Source of the DNA: Elusimicrobiota bacterium
Lineage (GTDB): Bacteria; Elusimicrobiota; Elusimicrobia; Elusimicrobiales; Elusimicrobiaceae
DNA length: 64,000 nt
Assembly (NCBI GenBank): GCA_029008615.1
Contig: JAQXJI010000006.1
Coordinates: forward strand, 167,159 to 231,158
Direction of reading: 5' to 3'
The notes beneath the pieces are model-generated. The model did not search any database. It was given only the letters and a program-made list of their open reading frames with translations, and was not told where the DNA came from. Shown in pieces: positions 27,258-38,139 of this stretch; position 1 is the stretch's first letter; the number at the start of each line of letters is the position of its first letter. The position numbers and the translations under genes are program-made.

Positions 27258-30200
27258 ATGAAAAGGCGGTTTGGTTTTCTAATATTCACTTTGGCGTTTT
27301 TTACGCTTAACGCGTATTGCGCGGGTTTAAGCGTAATATCAAAAAGGCCGATAGGACAGATAAACGAGAGTTTGTCCGACGGCGGCATATCCGTAACATT
27401 TAACCGTCCCGCGGCGGCTTTGAACGGGGAAAACCAACAGGAAAAAACAGCTTGTCCGATACGCTTAAATCCTCCGGTTGAAGGAACCTGCCGTTGGGTG
27501 GGTACGCAAACACTAACTTTTACGCCTTCTAAGCCTCTTGCCAACGCCACCAAATACACCGTAACTTTGCCTGCCGGTTTTAAGAGCGGGGTTGACGCCT
27601 CTTCCCTATCCCAAAAATATTCTTGGTCTTTTGAAACTGCCCGCCCCTTAGTGCTTTCCAGCCGCCCTTATGACGGCGAAAGATGGCTTTCTTTAAGGCC
27701 TAAAATTTTGGTTGTTTTCAATATGCCGCTTGACTTAAACAGGCTTCATTCTTTTGCGGAGCTGATACAAGGCAATATTTCCGTTCCTTTAAAAATAAGT
27801 CGCATTGACGAGGATTTATTTAAAAAAGAATTTGAATATTCCGGCTACAACAAAGAAAATGTTTATATATTTGAGCCCGCCGTCAATTTGGAATCAGGCA
27901 AAGAGTATAAATTGATTTTGAAGAAGGGCCTTTTGGCAAAGGTGGGGAATTTGGGAATGTCCGCCGATAAAGCCATAAGATTTTACACTTACGGCGCTTT
28001 GGATTTGGCTTTAAAACCTCAGGCCGAGTGCCTGCCTTATTCCCCCGCTTTGGATTTTACCAACCCGGTAACTGCGGGCGAAATCGCCAAAAACATCACT
28101 TTCAGTCCTGCCTTAAAATATACTCCGTGCGACCCGAATACCAGCGGTTGGTCGAGAATTTACGAGAAAGACGGCGCCGTCTCCCAAGTATACCGTGTGG
28201 AACTTTGCGGGCTTGAATTTAAAGCCGGTCAAAGCTATCAAGTTACCTTGGGCAAAGATTTAAAAGATATTTTCGGTAATACTTTAGGCCGCGACGTAAC
28301 TTTTACTTGGGATAATAAAGGCTATTGCCCCAATATAAGTTTTAAAGGCGGTTTCGGCGTAATGGAAAGCTATTTGCCCGCGCGCTATCCGATAAAAGCC
28401 ATTAACGCCGGGGGTATAGAAGTTGAAAAGCAGAAAATAGATTACAAAGATTTTATTAATTTTTATAAAGACGAAGCGCCTTGGTGCCGCAAGCGTCAGC
28501 TTAAAGGGGATGTCCTTTCCAATATAATCACTCCTAATATGGAAAGGAACATATCCGTAGACACTTTTATCAATTTGGCCCCGGCTTTAAACGGCGGAAA
28601 ATACGGTTTTGTTTTTACGCAGATTTTAAACAAGCATTACTATTCCGACGAGTGCTGGCAGAACGCTTTTGACAATATTACCGATATCGGCGTAAGCCTT
28701 AAGACTTCTCCCTCAAACATTCTTGTTTGGGCCGCAGACTTAAAAACGGGCAAAGAACTCAGAAATGCGGAAGTGGAAATCCGCGATTTGGCCAACAATG
28801 TCCTTTGGACGGGTTTTACGGATAAACGCGGTATAGCTTCCGCGCCCGGTTGGACGGAACTTAAACCCGTCAATGAAGATTCTTGGCGTACGCCGCGCTT
28901 GTGGGTTTTCGTGAAAAACGGGGAAGACGTTGCCGTGGTTTCCAATGAATTTAACGACGGCATACAGCCTTGGCGTTTTAATATTAATTATGATTTTAAT
29001 CCGGCCAACACTCCGCTTAAAGCTTTTACTTTTACCGACAAAGGCGTATATCGCCAGGGCGAAATGATATATATAAAATCCATAATACGTTCTTTAAAAG
29101 ACGGTGTTTTTGATTACTCCGGGCTAAAAGACGTCAAACTTATAATTACCGATGCGCGCGGCAAAGAAGTTTTAAACAAGCAGGTGGAAGTGGACGCGCA
29201 AACTTCTTCCGTTTATTATAAATATCAGCTGCCGGATTCTTCACCTAGCGGATACTGGAATGTTTCTATAAGCAACGGGGATTTGTATTCCTGCGAATCT
29301 TTCCGCGTGGAGGCGGTTAAACCTGCGGAGTTTGAGGTTCTGCTTACGCCTCTTTCCAAACGCTATTACGGCGGGGAAAGAGCGGTATTCTCTTTGGCTG
29401 CAAGGTATATGTTCGGCGGAGTTATGGACGGCGCGCCGGTTGATTTGTCTTTCAATTTAACGCCTTCCGCTTATACCCCCAAAGGTTGGGAGAAATATTC
29501 TTTCTATCAGGCGAACTCCGAAAACGGCAAAGATTTACTTTCTTCCCGCATTACTTTAGATGAGAAAGGCTCAAAAACTTTTGATTTTACAATGCCCTCC
29601 GTCAGCTATTCTGCGCTTTTATACGTTCAGGCCGGCGTATTGAGCCCTCAGAATCAAAAACTTTTTGCCAGGAGTGCGGTAAATGTTCTTCCGGCGGATG
29701 TTTTTATCGGAGTAAAGAGCGAAGACAGAATGGCGGAAGCCGGCAAGCCTTTTGCGCTTGATATCGTTACGGTTGACGCGGAGGGCAAGCTTTTGCCCTC
29801 GGCCGCTATGCAAGGCAAAATCGTTCGCAAAGAGTATATGAGTGTAAGGAAAACCGGCGTAGCCGGCCGCCTTGAATGGATAAGCGAGGAAAAAACTGAA
29901 GACATTGCTTCTTTCACCTTAAACTCTTTAGATGGCAAAGCTCAATATTCCTTTACGCCGGAAAAGGCCGGCAGCTATAACCTTACTTTAACCGCCAAAG
30001 ACGCCAAAGGCCGCTTAAACTATACGGATTATTCCTTTTATGTTACAGACGGTGAAGCCTACTGGAAGCAAACCGACGACGATTTGCTTTCCCTGCAGCT
30101 TAATAAAGACGAATATAAAATAGGCTCAAAAGCTTCTCTGCTGATAAAATCCCCTTATAAAAAAGCGCAGGCCCTTATCACGGTCGAGCGCGAGGGCGTT

Positions 30201-32801
30201 TTGGATCATTATGTAAAAACTGTTAAAGGCGGTGCGGCAAAAGTAAGCATTCCGGTTAAGGAAAATTATTCCCCGAACGCTTTTATAAGCGTTATATTGG
30301 TGCAGGGCCGCGCGGAAGAACAAAAATTCGCCGAGAACGGTGAAGATCTTTCCAAGCCTCAAGCCAAATTCGGCTATGCGGTTTTAAACGTCCCGCCCAA
30401 AGAATTTGAGCTTAAAACTTATGTTGCGGCCGAGCGCGGCGATTATCGCCCCGGTCAAACCGTCAACGTAAATATCAGAACGGAAGATTATAAAGGCCGC
30501 GGCACGCCGGCTTCGGTTACCGTGTTTGCCGTAGACGAATCTATGCTTGCCTTAACCGGATATGAAACGCCTGATCCTTTCTCTTTCTTTTACGCCAAAA
30601 GGCCTCTTGCTGTTGAAACCTCTGACAACAGATTGTTTGTCATAGGGCAAAGAAGCTTCGGCCAAAAAGGCGAAAACAGAGGCGGCGGCGGTTCGGCGTC
30701 CAAATTGGGCGGAGTGGATTTGAGAAGTAATTTTATATTTACACCTTTCTTTACAGCTTCTCTGCAAACCAATGATTCCGGTAACGGTCAGATCAGCTTT
30801 AAGACGCCTGATAATCTTACCAAATTCAGATTAATGGCCGTTTCGGCTTCTAAAGATCAATTTGGCAAAGCGCAAAGTTTTATTGAGGTTTCCAAACCTT
30901 TAATGATTAAGCCGCTTCTGCCGCGTTTTGCGCGTCCGGGCGACAGCTTTGAATGCGGTTTTATTCTTTATAACTATACCGATAATGACGGACTGAAAGC
31001 CGAAACCGACATAAAGATTTCCGGCGGAATCAAACTCATAAAAGCGCAGGAAAAGGCTGTTACCGTTCCAGCAGGCGGCAGCGTAAAAGTCGTAGGAAAA
31101 TGCCTTGCGGAAGAAGGGGAAAAAGCCGTGTTTGCTTTTAAGGCGGCTTCTTCAAAAGATTCCGACGGTTTGGAAGTTTCCCTGCCTATCTTGCAGATTT
31201 CACGTCAGGAAAACGCTTTTACCTCATCCGCCGTTGAAAAGGAAGAAACTCAAAAACTATCCAAACCTTTAAACAGTCTTTTAAATGAGCAAAACAAGGT
31301 AAAGACTTTATTTTCTTCCAGTATATTACTTAGCGCCCGGGGGGCGGCCGATTACTTGAAGACTTATCCTTACAACTGCCTTGAACAACAAATGTCGAAG
31401 TTGCTTTTGTACACTTCGGCCAAGGATATTTTGATTATGTTTAAGCTTGCCGGGGAGGAGGAAATCAATAAAAAAGCTTCGGCTATTATAGATGACGTGA
31501 TTTCCTATCAAACTTCTTCGGGCGGTTTTGCGTATTGGCCGCACGCTTCTTTCGCGGACGCTTTTGTTACGGCTTATGCCGTGGACGTTTTGGAAAACGC
31601 CCGCAAAAACGGTTTTAACGTAGATGCGGACGTTTTAAGCAAAGCTTCCGCTTGGCTGAACCAGTATCTTTCAAAACGTCAGAAAGGTGCTTACGATTAC
31701 GACGTTTTGGAAAATGACGCCGCCTCCGCCTATGCCGTTTACGCTTTGGCTTTAACGGGCGGCAATGCCGGCGGATATTTCAGCAATTTATACGCACGCG
31801 CGGGCGAACTGGGCTTGGAAGCTAAAATCTATTTGTTTAAAGCTGCCAAACTTTTAAAGAGGGACAGTGCGTTTAAGAAGCTTTACGCCGATATTATGAA
31901 TTACGGCAAAATATCCGAACGCGGCCTTTATTTTGAAGCCCCGTCTTCCTATCGTTGGATATATACTTCAAACGTCAGAGCTACGGCCTTGGCCTTGGAA
32001 GCGTTGCTTTCCCAAAACGCTCCTTTCCCGCAGGATTATCAAGCCGTTGCTTACCTTAACGCTTCGGTCGGGCCGGACGGGGCTTGGGGCAATACGCTTA
32101 CAAATGCGGCTGTCATAAGGGCGTTTAACGCCTATTATGTCAAAAACGAAGCGCAGGAGCCCGATTTTAAAGCTTTCTTAAAAAAAGACGGCAAAAATAT
32201 TTTTGAAGCTTCTTTCAAAGGCAGAAAACAGGATTTTGCTTCTTTTGAAAACTCTTTTAAAGAATTTTTCAAAAACTCGCAGGGAGTTGTTTTAAACGTC
32301 GGCAAAGAAGGCATCGGCAAACTTTATTACAGCTTGGGCTTGGCCTATTATCCCAAGGAACTTAAAGAACCCGTTTCCGCAGGATTTAAGGTTGAGAAAG
32401 AAATAAAACCGCTTGGAGGGAATAGTTCTTTAAGGGCCGGGGAAAGAGCGGAAGTTATAATCACGGTATCAACTGATCTGGAACGCCGCTTCGTTGTATT
32501 GCAGGATTATCTGCCCGCCGGGTTTGAAGTTATTGACGAAACTTTGGCCACGGAAGGAGTCGATATAGCCCTTGCCGATGACGGCGCGGAAACTTCTTAC
32601 AATCCGTTCCACCGCACTGAAATTTATGACGACAGCATCGCCGCTTTTGCCGATTATATGCCCAAAGGCGTTTATAAATTTAAGTATACCGTTTCGGCTT
32701 CTACAAGCGGATATTTTAAAGTGCCGCCGGCTTGGGTAAACGCGATGTACGCGCCGGAAGTGTACGGCAGGACGGGTTCCGGTGAATATACGATAAAATA
32801 G
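27258..32801 (+). CDS. Bacterial alpha-2-macroglobulin family protein
   Basis: 1847 aa; MG domains; YPYNCLEQQMSKLL thioester motif; followed by pbpC. Confidence 0.92.
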   Translation: MKRRFGFLIFTLAFFTLNAYCAGLSVISKRPIGQINESLSDGGISVTFNRPAAALNGENQQEKTACPIRLNPPVEGTCRWVGTQTLTFTPSKPLANATKYTVTLPAGFKSGVDASSLSQKYSWSFETARPLVLSSRPYDGERWLSLRPKILVVFNMPLDLNRLHSFAELIQGNISVPLKISRIDEDLFKKEFEYSGYNKENVYIFEPAVNLESGKEYKLILKKGLLAKVGNLGMSADKAIRFYTYGALDLALKPQAECLPYSPALDFTNPVTAGEIAKNITFSPALKYTPCDPNTSGWSRIYEKDGAVSQVYRVELCGLEFKAGQSYQVTLGKDLKDIFGNTLGRDVTFTWDNKGYCPNISFKGGFGVMESYLPARYPIKAINAGGIEVEKQKIDYKDFINFYKDEAPWCRKRQLKGDVLSNIITPNMERNISVDTFINLAPALNGGKYGFVFTQILNKHYYSDECWQNAFDNITDIGVSLKTSPSNILVWAADLKTGKELRNAEVEIRDLANNVLWTGFTDKRGIASAPGWTELKPVNEDSWRTPRLWVFVKNGEDVAVVSNEFNDGIQPWRFNINYDFNPANTPLKAFTFTDKGVYRQGEMIYIKSIIRSLKDGVFDYSGLKDVKLIITDARGKEVLNKQVEVDAQTSSVYYKYQLPDSSPSGYWNVSISNGDLYSCESFRVEAVKPAEFEVLLTPLSKRYYGGERAVFSLAARYMFGGVMDGAPVDLSFNLTPSAYTPKGWEKYSFYQANSENGKDLLSSRITLDEKGSKTFDFTMPSVSYSALLYVQAGVLSPQNQKLFARSAVNVLPADVFIGVKSEDRMAEAGKPFALDIVTVDAEGKLLPSAAMQGKIVRKEYMSVRKTGVAGRLEWISEEKTEDIASFTLNSLDGKAQYSFTPEKAGSYNLTLTAKDAKGRLNYTDYSFYVTDGEAYWKQTDDDLLSLQLNKDEYKIGSKASLLIKSPYKKAQALITVEREGVLDHYVKTVKGGAAKVSIPVKENYSPNAFISVILVQGRAEEQKFAENGEDLSKPQAKFGYAVLNVPPKEFELKTYVAAERGDYRPGQTVNVNIRTEDYKGRGTPASVTVFAVDESMLALTGYETPDPFSFFYAKRPLAVETSDNRLFVIGQRSFGQKGENRGGGGSASKLGGVDLRSNFIFTPFFTASLQTNDSGNGQISFKTPDNLTKFRLMAVSASKDQFGKAQSFIEVSKPLMIKPLLPRFARPGDSFECGFILYNYTDNDGLKAETDIKISGGIKLIKAQEKAVTVPAGGSVKVVGKCLAEEGEKAVFAFKAASSKDSDGLEVSLPILQISRQENAFTSSAVEKEETQKLSKPLNSLLNEQNKVKTLFSSSILLSARGAADYLKTYPYNCLEQQMSKLLLYTSAKDILIMFKLAGEEEINKKASAIIDDVISYQTSSGGFAYWPHASFADAFVTAYAVDVLENARKNGFNVDADVLSKASAWLNQYLSKRQKGAYDYDVLENDAASAYAVYALALTGGNAGGYFSNLYARAGELGLEAKIYLFKAAKLLKRDSAFKKLYADIMNYGKISERGLYFEAPSSYRWIYTSNVRATALALEALLSQNAPFPQDYQAVAYLNASVGPDGAWGNTLTNAAVIRAFNAYYVKNEAQEPDFKAFLKKDGKNIFEASFKGRKQDFASFENSFKEFFKNSQGVVLNVGKEGIGKLYYSLGLAYYPKELKEPVSAGFKVEKEIKPLGGNSSLRAGERAEVIITVSTDLERRFVVLQDYLPAGFEVIDETLATEGVDIALADDGAETSYNPFHRTEIYDDSIAAFADYMPKGVYKFKYTVSASTSGYFKVPPAWVNAMYAPEVYGRTGSGEYTIK

Positions 32802-32802
32802 T

Positions 32803-34956
32803 ATGCGCTTTAAAGCCGTAATATTGTTGCTTTTGATATTTTTTGCCGCGCCACGCTCTTATGCGGAGGCGCGGCCTTTTTACGCCCCGGATAATTCCGT
32901 CAGCGTAACGGACAGAAATTTCCTTCCTCTTAGAAATATCCTTTCCGGCAAAGACGGAATTATGCTACCGGTTGCTTTGGAAAAGATCACCCCTTGGCTT
33001 GTTCTTTCCGTTTTGGCGGCGGAGGATAAACGCTTTTTTGAACACGGCGGGGTTGATTTTAAAGCTTCGGCAAGGGCTTTATGGCAGAACATAAACGCCG
33101 GGAGAGTTGTTTCTGGCGCCTCGACCATAACTCAGCAGTTGGCAAATGCAATAAACCCTAAAGAGCGCACTTTTAAAGGAAAACTGAAAGAAGCTTACGC
33201 GGCCGCCTCGCTTGAAAGAGAACTCAGCAAAGAAGAAATCCTTGAAGCCTATTTCAATGCCGTAAACTTCGGCGGAAATATTTACGGCGTACAGGCCGCC
33301 GCCTTGGTTTATTTTGATACTGACGTTTCAGCCCTTTCGCTTTCGCAGGCGGCTTTTTTGGCGGGGCTGATAAAATCTCCCACACAATATAATCCGCTAA
33401 AAAATCTTAAAGGGGCTTTAAAAAGGCGTAATGAAGTTCTTAACCGTATGTTGGAAAACGGTTTCATAAACGAAGAATTATACTCCGTCGCTCTTGAGGA
33501 AGAAATTAAAATATCCCCTCAAAATAAAAAGTTTACCGCACTGCATTACGGGCTTTTTGTCGCTTCTAAAGCTCCTGCGGGTTCGGCCTTGATACAAAGT
33601 ACGATAGACGGAAAAATCCAATCTCATATAGAGGAAATTCTGCCCGGCTACGTCGAAACTTTAAAAAAGAACAATGTTACCAATGCCGCCGCCGTTGTGC
33701 TTGATAATAAAACAGGGGAAGTGCTGGCTTTGGCGGGTTCGGCCGATTATTTTGACGAACATTCTTCCGGCCAGGTTAACGGGGCACTCTCTTTAAGGCA
33801 GCCGGGCTCGGCGTTAAAACCTTTTGTCTACGGAGCTGCGTTTGAAGAAGGCTTTTTGCCATCGGATAAAGTCGAAGACGAAGATAAATTTTTTAAAGGT
33901 TCTTTCCGGCCTAAAAATTATGACGAAGAATACCACGGTTCTCCGTCTATGCGTCAGGCCTTGGCCTGTTCTTATAATATCCCGGCGGTGCAGGTGGCTG
34001 GGGAACTGGGCGCATACAAAGTGTTGGAAACTTTGAAAAAGGCGGGGTTTTCCTCTTTGGGAAAGACGTCCGATTTTTATGGGCTTGGTTTAGCTCTCGG
34101 CAATGGGGAAGTTACTTTGCTTGAACTTGCCAACGCTTATCGCGCTTTGGCCAACGGCGGGGTATGGCGGCCTATGGTTTACGCTTTAAATCCGCAGGTA
34201 AAACAGGCCGCACGCCCGCAGAGGGTTTTCAGCGCGGAGACGGCTTTTATGCTTACGGATATTCTTGCCGACAATAATGCGCGTGCGGCGGCTTTCGGGC
34301 TTAATTCACCTTTGAATATGCCTTTTGACTTCGCTTCCAAAACGGGCACTTCCAAAGATTATAAGGATAATTGGGCCGTAGGTTATTCCCGCCGTTTTAC
34401 CGTTGCCGTATGGGTGGGTAATTTTGACGCTTCCCCTATGCGCCGCATATCTGGAATAACGGGGGCAGCGCCGATACTTAGGGATATAGCTGTTTTCCTT
34501 GACGTTAATTATCCATCAGATAAGGTTAAAACGGAGTCTTCTTTTGATATGCCGCCGTCTTTGGCGCACGCCGACATTTGCCCGGTAAGCGGGAGATTGA
34601 CCTCAAAAAACTGTACGGGTTCCGTAAGGGAAGTCTTCCCGGTTGATAAATTGCCTAAAGAGTATTGCCTTCTTTCCTTAAAAGAACATCAGGAAGAGGG
34701 CGGGCCGGTTTTGGGCGCGGCGGAGGGGATAATATTCCCTGCCGAAGGGGACGTGTTTGTGGGCAGCCCGTCCTTGGACGCCGAAGCCCAGCAAATTAAA
34801 TTTAAAGCTTCGGAAGAAGGCTTTTGGTTTCTTGACGGGGAAAAACTCCCTTGCCCCCGCGCAAAAGAATGCTTTTGGCAAATAATAAGCGGAAAACACC
34901 GTCTTAAATTTGAGGGCCGTAAAAACTATGAAGTTTCTTTTGAAGTGCTGAATTGA
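32803..34956 (+). CDS. pbpC: Penicillin-binding protein 1C
   Basis: EDKRFFEHGGVD glycosyltransferase motif; SALKPFVYG transpeptidase; KTGTSKDYKDNWAVGY. Confidence 0.93.
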   Translation: MRFKAVILLLLIFFAAPRSYAEARPFYAPDNSVSVTDRNFLPLRNILSGKDGIMLPVALEKITPWLVLSVLAAEDKRFFEHGGVDFKASARALWQNINAGRVVSGASTITQQLANAINPKERTFKGKLKEAYAAASLERELSKEEILEAYFNAVNFGGNIYGVQAAALVYFDTDVSALSLSQAAFLAGLIKSPTQYNPLKNLKGALKRRNEVLNRMLENGFINEELYSVALEEEIKISPQNKKFTALHYGLFVASKAPAGSALIQSTIDGKIQSHIEEILPGYVETLKKNNVTNAAAVVLDNKTGEVLALAGSADYFDEHSSGQVNGALSLRQPGSALKPFVYGAAFEEGFLPSDKVEDEDKFFKGSFRPKNYDEEYHGSPSMRQALACSYNIPAVQVAGELGAYKVLETLKKAGFSSLGKTSDFYGLGLALGNGEVTLLELANAYRALANGGVWRPMVYALNPQVKQAARPQRVFSAETAFMLTDILADNNARAAAFGLNSPLNMPFDFASKTGTSKDYKDNWAVGYSRRFTVAVWVGNFDASPMRRISGITGAAPILRDIAVFLDVNYPSDKVKTESSFDMPPSLAHADICPVSGRLTSKNCTGSVREVFPVDKLPKEYCLLSLKEHQEEGGPVLGAAEGIIFPAEGDVFVGSPSLDAEAQQIKFKASEEGFWFLDGEKLPCPRAKECFWQIISGKHRLKFEGRKNYEVSFEVLN

Positions 34957-34986
34957 TAAAAATTTTGATTTATTTTGTCAAATAAA

Positions 34987-35013
34987 AAACGCCGCTTGAA
35001 AGCGGCGTTTCTG
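34987..35013 (+). terminator. Rho-independent terminator
   Basis: AACGCCGCTT gaa AGCGGCGTTT. Confidence 0.65.
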
Positions 35014-35035
35014 TTTTAATCTTTATATCTTTATT

Positions 35036-35815
35036 TTAAAATACGCATTTGTGCATAAATTCCAAAAATTTCTGCTGGCTGCCGCCAAAATATTTATCCT
35101 GCATTTTTACCGCGTCTTTACCTATATATCTAAAGTGCCAAGGTTCGTAGGCATAGCCCGTAATTTCTTCTTGGCCTTTGGGAAATGAAAGACTGAATCC
35201 GTATTTTCCGGCGTTTTCGGACAACCAAGCCGCCTCTTTAGTGTAAACGAAAGAATTATCCACGGAATTGATGTCAACGGCCGTACCCAAATGATGTTGT
35301 GAATGGCCCGGTTTTGCGGAATATCTGTTTGCGTGCTCAATGCCGTTTTTTTGTACGCTTCTGCTAAACAGATTCTTTTGATATTCATAAGTTCTGTGCG
35401 TTGAAATCGGCCATATTTTTATGCCGTCTTTTTTTGCGGCTGCGGCCATATCTTTAAAAGCTTTCAGGGTTTCCGGCGTCATTTTAAGGCGGCCGTTACC
35501 ATCGTAAACTTCATATTCTATATCGTCAAAATTAGTGCCTACGGCGTGCGTTTTATCAACCAAAATAAGCAAATTGTTTTTCGGGGTCAAAAGATTTGCG
35601 GAATTAAGGAAGTCGTCATAATCTTCTTCGTTTAAATTAAGGTTTCCGCATTGTTCGAGTTCTTTAGTAAAAGCTAAATTTTTTTGGTTTTCAATAGCTT
35701 CGCCGATATTTGAAGAGGACATATAATCGCTAAGTTCCGCCGCCGAATACAATAAACGCGGCGCAACTGCGCTCAATAAAAAAACAAATGGTATTATTGC
35801 CGCATATTTTTTCAT
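35036..35815 (-). CDS. VanY-type D-alanyl-D-alanine carboxypeptidase
   Basis: PGHSQHHLGTAVDIN and EPWHFRYIG motifs; signal peptide. Confidence 0.88.
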   Translation of the reverse strand: MKKYAAIIPFVFLLSAVAPRLLYSAAELSDYMSSSNIGEAIENQKNLAFTKELEQCGNLNLNEEDYDDFLNSANLLTPKNNLLILVDKTHAVGTNFDDIEYEVYDGNGRLKMTPETLKAFKDMAAAAKKDGIKIWPISTHRTYEYQKNLFSRSVQKNGIEHANRYSAKPGHSQHHLGTAVDINSVDNSFVYTKEAAWLSENAGKYGFSLSFPKGQEEITGYAYEPWHFRYIGKDAVKMQDKYFGGSQQKFLEFMHKCVF

Positions 35816-35882
35816 AGCAGGCTCCTTAAAGGGTATAAAAATATGATATAAAATGTGTTTGCGTTTGTGGCTTTTATTTAAA

Positions 35883-35910
35883 AAACCCCCGGCGTTAACC
35901 GGGGGTATAA
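35883..35910 (-). terminator. Terminator of ackA
   Basis: ACCCCCGG/CCGGGGGT with T tract on minus strand. Confidence 0.7.
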
Positions 35911-35917
35911 AACATAT

Positions 35918-37270
35918 TTAAGCTTTAAGGATTTCCTCAGGAGTATTTATTATGCACTTTCTTAAGAAAGGCTTTTTAAGAAGTTCTTTCTTAAGCGATT
36001 CGTCCCTGAGACTGTTCCTGTAAGATTTTTCTTCAAAAGAATATTTGAAGTTGGTGTGTATGTCGTAGCGGCCTTCGCAGATCGCTGCGACGTCTTCTGC
36101 GTAGACGATTTCTTCGTCCGTAGGTATCACAAACACCTTTACCGCGCTGTCTTCTGCGGAAATTAAACTTTCCGCGTTTTTGGTAAGGGCGGATTTGTTG
36201 CGTTCTATATCCAATTTTACGCCCATATATTCAAGCCCGGTCAAAGCTTTTTCCCTGTATATCGGTGCGCGTTCGCCTACGCCGGCCGTAAAGACTATCG
36301 CGTCGACGTGGCCCAAAGCTGCGGCATAAGCGCCGATATATTTTTTGATACGGTAGGTTTCCATATCAATGGCCAGTTTGCAGCGTTCGTCGCCTTTTTC
36401 CGCAGCGATTTCAATATCGCGTCTGTCCTGATATTTTTCGGTAATGCCAAGCACGCCCGATTTCTTGTTTAAAATGGTGTACATATCTTTTGGGGAGATA
36501 TTTTCACGCTCCATCATTTGGAAAGCGATTGAAGCATCAAAGTCGCCGCTTCTGGTGCCCATTACCAAGCCCTCAAGAGGGGTCAGGCCCATACTGGTGT
36601 CAAAGGATACGCCGTTTTTTACAGCGTTTACACTTGCGCCGTTGCCGATATGGCAGATGATTAAATTGCAGTCAAAAGGTTTTTTGCCCAAAAGCACTGC
36701 CGCCCTTTTTGCATTGTAAAGGAATGAGGTCCCGTGCGCGCCGTATCTCCTTATTTGGTATTTTTCATACCATTTGTACGGCAAAGCGTACATATAGGAG
36801 CTGGCCGGCATAGTCATATGCCAGGCTGTATCGGCGACGACGACGTGTTTAATCCCGGGCATTACGGCTATAGCCGCTTCCATACCGAGTACGTTCGCCG
36901 GGTTGTGAAGAGGGGCCAAATCGGAAATGCTTTTTAAAAGATTTATGATTTCCGGAGTGATGAGCATTGATTTTTCAAGCGGGCCGCCGTGTACTACTCT
37001 GTGGCCGACAGCGCCGATTTCGCTCATATTTTTGATTACGCCGTATTCTTTATCCGTCAAAGTGTTTAAGGTGCGTTCAATAGCGGTTTTAAAATCGGGG
37101 CAGGGGAAAGTAACTTCAAATTTTTCTTTGCCGGGCGCTTCCTGAGATATAACGGCGTTGTCGTAGCCGACTCTTTCTATAAGCCCGACGGCGATATTCC
37201 TTTTTGCGGTATTGTCAAACAGACTGTATTTTACGGAAGAACTTCCGCAGTTCAAGCACAATATAATCAT
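35918..37270 (-). CDS. ackA: Acetate kinase
   Basis: CLNCGSSSVKYSLFD; GHRVVHGG; TRSGDFDAS; FTAGVGE. Confidence 0.93.
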   Translation of the reverse strand: MIILCLNCGSSSVKYSLFDNTAKRNIAVGLIERVGYDNAVISQEAPGKEKFEVTFPCPDFKTAIERTLNTLTDKEYGVIKNMSEIGAVGHRVVHGGPLEKSMLITPEIINLLKSISDLAPLHNPANVLGMEAAIAVMPGIKHVVVADTAWHMTMPASSYMYALPYKWYEKYQIRRYGAHGTSFLYNAKRAAVLLGKKPFDCNLIICHIGNGASVNAVKNGVSFDTSMGLTPLEGLVMGTRSGDFDASIAFQMMERENISPKDMYTILNKKSGVLGITEKYQDRRDIEIAAEKGDERCKLAIDMETYRIKKYIGAYAAALGHVDAIVFTAGVGERAPIYREKALTGLEYMGVKLDIERNKSALTKNAESLISAEDSAVKVFVIPTDEEIVYAEDVAAICEGRYDIHTNFKYSFEEKSYRNSLRDESLKKELLKKPFLRKCIINTPEEILKA

Positions 37271-37357
37271 AATAATTTAATCTCCGAAAACATATATATA
37301 ATATACATTTTACAATTATAAGGCTTTTAAGGCAAAAGGGCGTTTTTAAGGTGCGGC

Positions 37358-38002
37358 TTAGGGTTTTCTGTAAAAAGCCAAGAGTTGGGCTATGACTTCA
37401 ACCTCGGAGCGCGGGCGGCGGGTCGTTTTTTTATCCGCTCCTTCCAGTACGGCTTTTGAAGCTGTAAAAGAAACTTTTTTAACGCTTAGCAGACCGTCTG
37501 TTTTTACGAGAGCCAATTTCCCGTTTGAGATCTGTGATGACGGGCAGAAAATAAGATATTCGCCTTTGCGAGCCCAAGGACAGGCGGCGGTATCGGCCAC
37601 TTTTAAAGCGAAAGGCGGCTGCCCTTTTGCTTCCAGCATTACGGGCAGATATTCTTCCGGTTGGGAATAATAGGATATGTTAAAAAACTCCTCCCTGATT
37701 TCGTTAAGTACGCCTATGGGCTTGCCGGAAGGCAGATTGGAAAGCAGCTCGTAAATTTTTTTGTCGTATTGCTCTTCTTCCGCTTCTTGGGCGGGATATG
37801 CAAAAGAATCATCCGTAAAATAGGAAACCGGCTTTTCAAAAACGTGGGAAAGTTTAAGCATATTGTCCCTATCGGGTTTAAAGCGGTTTTTTACCCAATG
37901 GGAAACCACGCTTGAGTCTTTAAGCCCCAATTTTTTGGAAAGTTCCACCTTCGTCATAGCCGTCATTTTAAGCAGCTGTTCTATTTTTTGTCCCAAGTTC
38001 AT
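37358..38002 (-). CDS. CI-like repressor: XRE HTH plus S24-like domain
   Basis: N-terminal HTH (TKVELSKKLGLKDSSVVSHWVKNRFKPD) and LexA/S24-like C-terminal half; start set at MNLGQKIEQ. Confidence 0.78.
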   Translation of the reverse strand: MNLGQKIEQLLKMTAMTKVELSKKLGLKDSSVVSHWVKNRFKPDRDNMLKLSHVFEKPVSYFTDDSFAYPAQEAEEEQYDKKIYELLSNLPSGKPIGVLNEIREEFFNISYYSQPEEYLPVMLEAKGQPPFALKVADTAACPWARKGEYLIFCPSSQISNGKLALVKTDGLLSVKKVSFTASKAVLEGADKKTTRRPRSEVEVIAQLLAFYRKP

Positions 38003-38072
38003 TTTTATGGCTCCTATATAAAATTGTAACAAATATTATAAAAATGTCAATCTGTTTTTTACGTCTGAAAAG

Positions 38073-38118
38073 TTGACAAAGCGAAAAATATTTGATACGA
38101 TTGTATCAGATTTGATAC
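38073..38118 (+). promoter_or_regulatory. Sigma70-type promoter overlapping a palindromic operator
   Basis: TTGACA (38073) - 17 nt - TACGAT (38096); palindrome TGATACGATTGTATCA 38093-38108 plus half site TTTGATAC 38111-38118. Confidence 0.65.
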
Positions 38119-38139
38119 GGTAAAACCGTTTCAAACCGA

